Below are positions 22,008 through 23,919 of a stretch of DNA of 23,919 bases, piece by piece. Location: IMG/VR virus record IMGVR_UViG_3300010392_001157, positions 1 to 23,919 of that record; one strand, written 5' to 3'. Both the position numbers and the translations under genes were made by a program. Source of the stretch: a virus. Position 1 is the stretch's first letter, and each line of letters starts with the position of its first letter. The notes beneath the pieces were generated by a model. It did no database searches. It saw only the letters and a list, made by a program, of their open reading frames with translations, and was not told where the DNA came from.

Positions 22008-22841
22008 ATGCAAACAATACTACATAAATTTTGTGTCGAACGTGGCTCAAAAGAAGCCGCTGAAATCGACAAAATACGCGAACAAACGCAAGGCGCTGGC
22101 GCTGGCAATTCGCATATCTGTGTTTCAGGTATCGGCTATAAAGCGCATTTCGGCCATAAAACCGAGACCGTAACCATTGATACTTCCTTTCTGTTTAACA
22201 ACCAGTGGAATGAAGCAGGTGACGGCGGCCGCAGACTTTTTGACTATTATGAAGAAAGCACACATGCCCGATCATTCAGGCTTACTCGATACGGTCACTG
22301 GTTAGAAATAACGCCAGAAATGGCTGCTATTCGTGAGTCCGTGCACGTTTGCGGATTTTGCGGCAAACATTATAGCCATTCAGGATTCTGCGATTCCTGC
22401 TTAGGCTCAGAATACCTGTGCGAAAGCGACCTTTACTTACTTCGTTTACTCCCGGCTAGCCAATCTTTTGGCGCTAAGCGGCCTAAACTAATAGGTCAAG
22501 AATCTGCCAAGTTACTTCCGGCCTACCGGGAGGCACAAGGCATGGGCAAAGCAGCTAGACAGTCAGCTAAGCTTAAAGGCTTAAGGCTTAAGGTGTCTAA
22601 AATTGTCACAGATGCCGAAGCAAAAGCAAAAGCCGACATTGCAGCCGCTACAGTTGAACAAGACGGTAAAAACTGGTTGTTAGATCATAACTACCGAGAC
22701 ATCGGAAATGTCATCTACTATCAACATTCACATACATGGGATTTCGGCTGGAGAGATAAGCTATCCGCCGCTGACAAATCCCTGCTTACCGATCTTTTAA
22801 CGGAATTCCCTTATGAATATGACTTCAAGGCAGATATCTAA
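22008..22841 (+). CDS. Zinc-ribbon-containing phage protein, unknown function (277 aa)
   Basis: It is the largest gene of the early block. Residues 115-131 hold C-x2-C-x9-C-x2-C (CGFCGKHYSHSGFCDSC), a treble-clef or ribbon-type zinc site. It is followed by an Ala/Lys-rich helical stretch near 175-215 (QSAKLKGLRLKVSKIVTDAE and beyond). The C-terminus is aromatic and acidic. Similar Cys-motif proteins occur in phages without a defined role. The ATG at 22008 is chosen over 21981 because the GGAG and AAGACA signature sits directly upstream. Candidate roles are a nucleic-acid-binding adaptor or host-takeover factor, which is an inference. Confidence 0.8.
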   Translation: MQTILHKFCVERGSKEAAEIDKIREQTQGAGAGNSHICVSGIGYKAHFGHKTETVTIDTSFLFNNQWNEAGDGGRRLFDYYEESTHARSFRLTRYGHWLEITPEMAAIRESVHVCGFCGKHYSHSGFCDSCLGSEYLCESDLYLLRLLPASQSFGAKRPKLIGQESAKLLPAYREAQGMGKAARQSAKLKGLRLKVSKIVTDAEAKAKADIAAATVEQDGKNWLLDHNYRDIGNVIYYQHSHTWDFGWRDKLSAADKSLLTDLLTEFPYEYDFKADI

Positions 22842-22856
22842 CAATCGAGGCACCCC

Positions 22857-23045
22857 ATGAAAATTGATCTTACGCAACACTGGGAACTCTGCGACGCGCT
22901 GCGAAAATACGCCGTAGATACCCGCACACCTAGCGGCTATCAAGTAACGCCAGAACAAGCCGCCATTGAAATCTTAAACTTTTATCTATCTACGCACGAT
23001 GAAGTGATTACGGTTAGGCGCCACACTGGCAACGGATACCTATAA
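22857..23045 (+). CDS. Early small protein, unknown function (62 aa)
   Basis: MKIDLTQHWELCDALRKYAV is followed by TPEQAAIEILNFYLS and the C-terminus RRHTGNGYL. The sequence is predicted to be helical and soluble. A GAGG lies about 7 nt before the ATG, and the gene follows the 277-aa gene by 15 nt, so it is co-transcribed. It ends just before a strong intrinsic terminator, so the early transcription unit probably stops here. No family is recognised. Confidence 0.75.
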   Translation: MKIDLTQHWELCDALRKYAVDTRTPSGYQVTPEQAAIEILNFYLSTHDEVITVRRHTGNGYL

Positions 23046-23060
23046 TCACATAATACATTG

Positions 23061-23083
23061 CCCCGCCTGGCGGGGTTTTTTTT
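23061..23083 (+). terminator. Intrinsic terminator 1
   Basis: CCCCGC-CTG-GCGGGG hairpin followed by eight T. It ends the early operon 15 nt after the stop of the 62-aa gene. Confidence 0.93.
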
Positions 23084-23095
23084 GGAGATAATATT

Positions 23096-23362
23096 ATGAA
23101 ACCAATTGACTGGAAACCCGATTATATAGAATTCAATATTGCCGGATGTTATCTATCTGGCCTTATCAATGGAGACGTTTCTGGATTGAATGATGAAGAC
23201 ATCAAACTATTGGATGAATTCGAAGGAAATCTACAACATCCTGGATACTGGTATGTCATCAGCGAAGAATCCAATTTTTCCCGCGATGAAGTTTCCTACT
23301 TAATGGCCGATTGCTATGAATGTCGTTATTACATCCAATCCAGGCCAGGAATAACCCGATGA
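23096..23362 (+). CDS. Small acidic protein between two terminators, moron-like (88 aa)
   Basis: The protein has YIEFNIAGCYLSGLINGDVS and LNDEDIKLLDEF, then YWYVISEESNFSRDEVSYLM and a Tyr/Cys-rich end. The INGDxSGLxDEDI pattern is shared by many small phage and plasmid proteins of unknown function. Composition is acidic. The start has GGAG directly after the T tract of the upstream terminator, and a nearly identical terminator follows 9 nt past the stop. No promoter was found between the terminator and the start, so readthrough or an overlooked promoter must drive it. Confidence 0.78.
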   Translation: MKPIDWKPDYIEFNIAGCYLSGLINGDVSGLNDEDIKLLDEFEGNLQHPGYWYVISEESNFSRDEVSYLMADCYECRYYIQSRPGITR

Positions 23363-23371
23363 AATACATCA

Positions 23372-23395
23372 CCCCGCTACGGCGGGGTTTTTTTT
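23372..23395 (+). terminator. Intrinsic terminator 2
   Basis: CCCCGC-TACG-GCGGGG hairpin followed by eight T. The sequence before it (AATACAT) is the same as before terminator 1, so the two terminators appear duplicated or recombined. Confidence 0.93.
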
Positions 23396-23599
23396 CGCCT
23401 AAAATAAACCCGCCCCTTGATATCCTTATCAATTCCACCCCACTGCTTAACCTAAGCCCTTCTAACCCGTTAAAACCTTCACCCAACCCAACCATATACC
23501 CCAAAATATCGCCGCTAACACACGCTGTAAACCGCCTTAAAATCGATGTCGGAATACTTGACACCGAGGGGCATTGCGTGTAAAGATAATCGACAGAAA

Positions 23600-23644
23600 T
23601 CGGATTTTCTGTAAGCTTTTCCGAATGTTAGTAAGAAAATCCGA
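23600..23644. repeat. 11-bp inverted repeat
   Basis: Arms TCGGATTTTCT and AGAAAATCCGA match perfectly over 11 bp with a 23-nt loop. A smaller CAGAAA/TTTCTG hairpin (23594-23611) overlaps the left arm. Located just before the iteron-like array. Confidence 0.65.
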
Positions 23645-23677
23645 CAGTAGTTTTGGAATTGCAGACCATATAAAAAA

Positions 23678-23765
23678 TGCTTTTCCCATCTATAAAAAAG
23701 TGCATTTTGCATCTGTAAAAAAATGCTTTTCCCATCTGTAAAAATGCAATTCCGATCTGTAAAAA
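23678..23765. repeat. Four tandem 21-bp iteron-like repeats
   Basis: Units begin at 23678, 23701, 23724 and 23745, periods 23, 23 and 21 bp (about two helical turns). The consensus is TGCWTTTCC followed by CATCTGTAAAAA. Units 3 and 4 abut directly. A degenerate unit (TGGAATTGCAGACC, then ATATAAAAAA) appears at 23654-23677. Confidence 0.75.
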
Positions 23766-23774
23766 TTTCCCGAG

Positions 23775-23919
23775 TCAGTGAGCCGTTGTCTCGTCTAGCT
23801 GGTGGAGTATAGCTAGATAGTCACCGTCTAGCGTATCCAGTGATACCACATACCCGCAGTCCTGCAGTAGTTCCATTAAGTGATCTGATTCGTCGTCCAA
23901 TAGATCCTGCTCTAGTGCC
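23775..23919 (-). CDS. C-terminal fragment of an unidentified leftward gene (at least 47 aa, partial)
   Basis: An open frame enters from the right edge and stops at 23775-23777 (TGA). The visible end is acidic and Leu-rich: ALEQDLLDDESDHLMELLQD, then CGYVVSLDTLDGDYLAILHQ and LDETTAH. It looks like a genuine coding end because of its amphipathic composition and lack of stops, but no family can be named. It runs toward the iteron-like repeats, so these lie at its 3' side. Confidence 0.55.
   Translation of the reverse strand, partial: ALEQDLLDDESDHLMELLQDCGYVVSLDTLDGDYLAILHQLDETTAH

Larger units (their letters stand above)
23396..23774. other. Gene-poor region with strand-asymmetric tract, inverted repeat and iteron-like repeats
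   Basis: No convincing gene is seen. Positions 23401-23520 are C-rich and almost without G on the plus strand. A TTGACA at 23558-23563 has a weak TAAAGA 17 bp later. TCGGATTTTCT (23600-23610) and AGAAAATCCGA (23634-23644) form a perfect 11-bp inverted repeat. The repeat array at 23678-23765 is listed separately. This may be a replication origin or regulatory centre, which is an inference. Confidence 0.55.

Noticed and set aside
23558-23586. TTGACA with TAAAGA as a rightward promoter
   Set aside because: The -35 is perfect but the -10 matches poorly, and transcription would run antisense into the leftward gene. Not strong enough to list as a promoter.
23515-23712. 65-aa minus-strand open frame over the inverted repeat
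   Set aside because: Covers the inverted repeat and part of the iteron-like array, has no ribosome-binding site and shows unremarkable composition.
1-23919. tRNA genes, CRISPR arrays, insertion sequences, integrase and attachment sites
   Set aside because: None could be recognised. No repeat-spacer periodicity other than the iteron-like units, no transposase motifs and no cloverleaf-like stretch were found by eye.

Overview
The window is a tailed-phage genome segment, either a free siphovirus or a prophage. It carries an HK97-type head and packaging module and a long flexible-tail module. No integrase, repressor, lysis or DNA polymerase gene is visible, so lifestyle cannot be decided. Shine-Dalgarno sites are of the AGGAG type and early genes are tiny and densely packed, which fits a Proteobacteria-infecting phage. 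The host genus cannot be read from the sequence.

Layout. Positions 1-20212 form one leftward (minus-strand) late block. In transcription order it holds HNH endonuclease, small terminase, a DNA methyltransferase wedged between the terminase genes, large terminase, portal, ClpP-like prohead protease, HK97-fold major capsid protein and a probable capsid accessory protein. Next come a two-domain methyltransferase-glycosyltransferase, a small AT-hook-like protein, gp6-like connector, head-closure protein, HK97 gp10-like protein, a conserved virion-region protein, tail terminator and major tail protein. The block ends with the two-frame tail-assembly chaperone (with a visible -1 slippery site), tape measure, tail-tip protein split by one in-frame TGA, a pectate-lyase-fold tailspike, and the start of another receptor-binding or tail-accessory protein cut by the window edge. 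Genes mostly overlap or abut. The clear exceptions are the capsid protein, the capsid accessory protein and the major tail protein, the three expected high-copy products, each of which has its own gap and a strong Shine-Dalgarno.

Positions 20213-20688 are a divergent control region with a good rightward promoter, a near-perfect 21-bp palindrome and a long RNA hairpin. From 20689 to 23362 lies a rightward cassette of eight small genes (53-277 aa), nearly all of unknown function. Most share a stereotyped start region (GGAG, then AAGACAATG). Two are preceded by a repeated two-hairpin leader in which one stem shows a compensatory base-pair change. The last gene is bracketed by two near-identical intrinsic terminators, like a moron cassette.

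Positions 23363-23774 hold no convincing gene. They contain a strongly C-rich/G-poor tract, an 11-bp inverted repeat and four (perhaps five) 21-23-bp iteron-like tandem repeats. A leftward gene enters from the right edge and ends at 23775.

Most interesting points: the recoding or nonsense TGA in the tail-tip gene, the tail-chaperone frameshift, the methyltransferase-glycosyltransferase inside the head module, the duplicated structured leaders, the iteron-like array and the terminator-bounded cassette.
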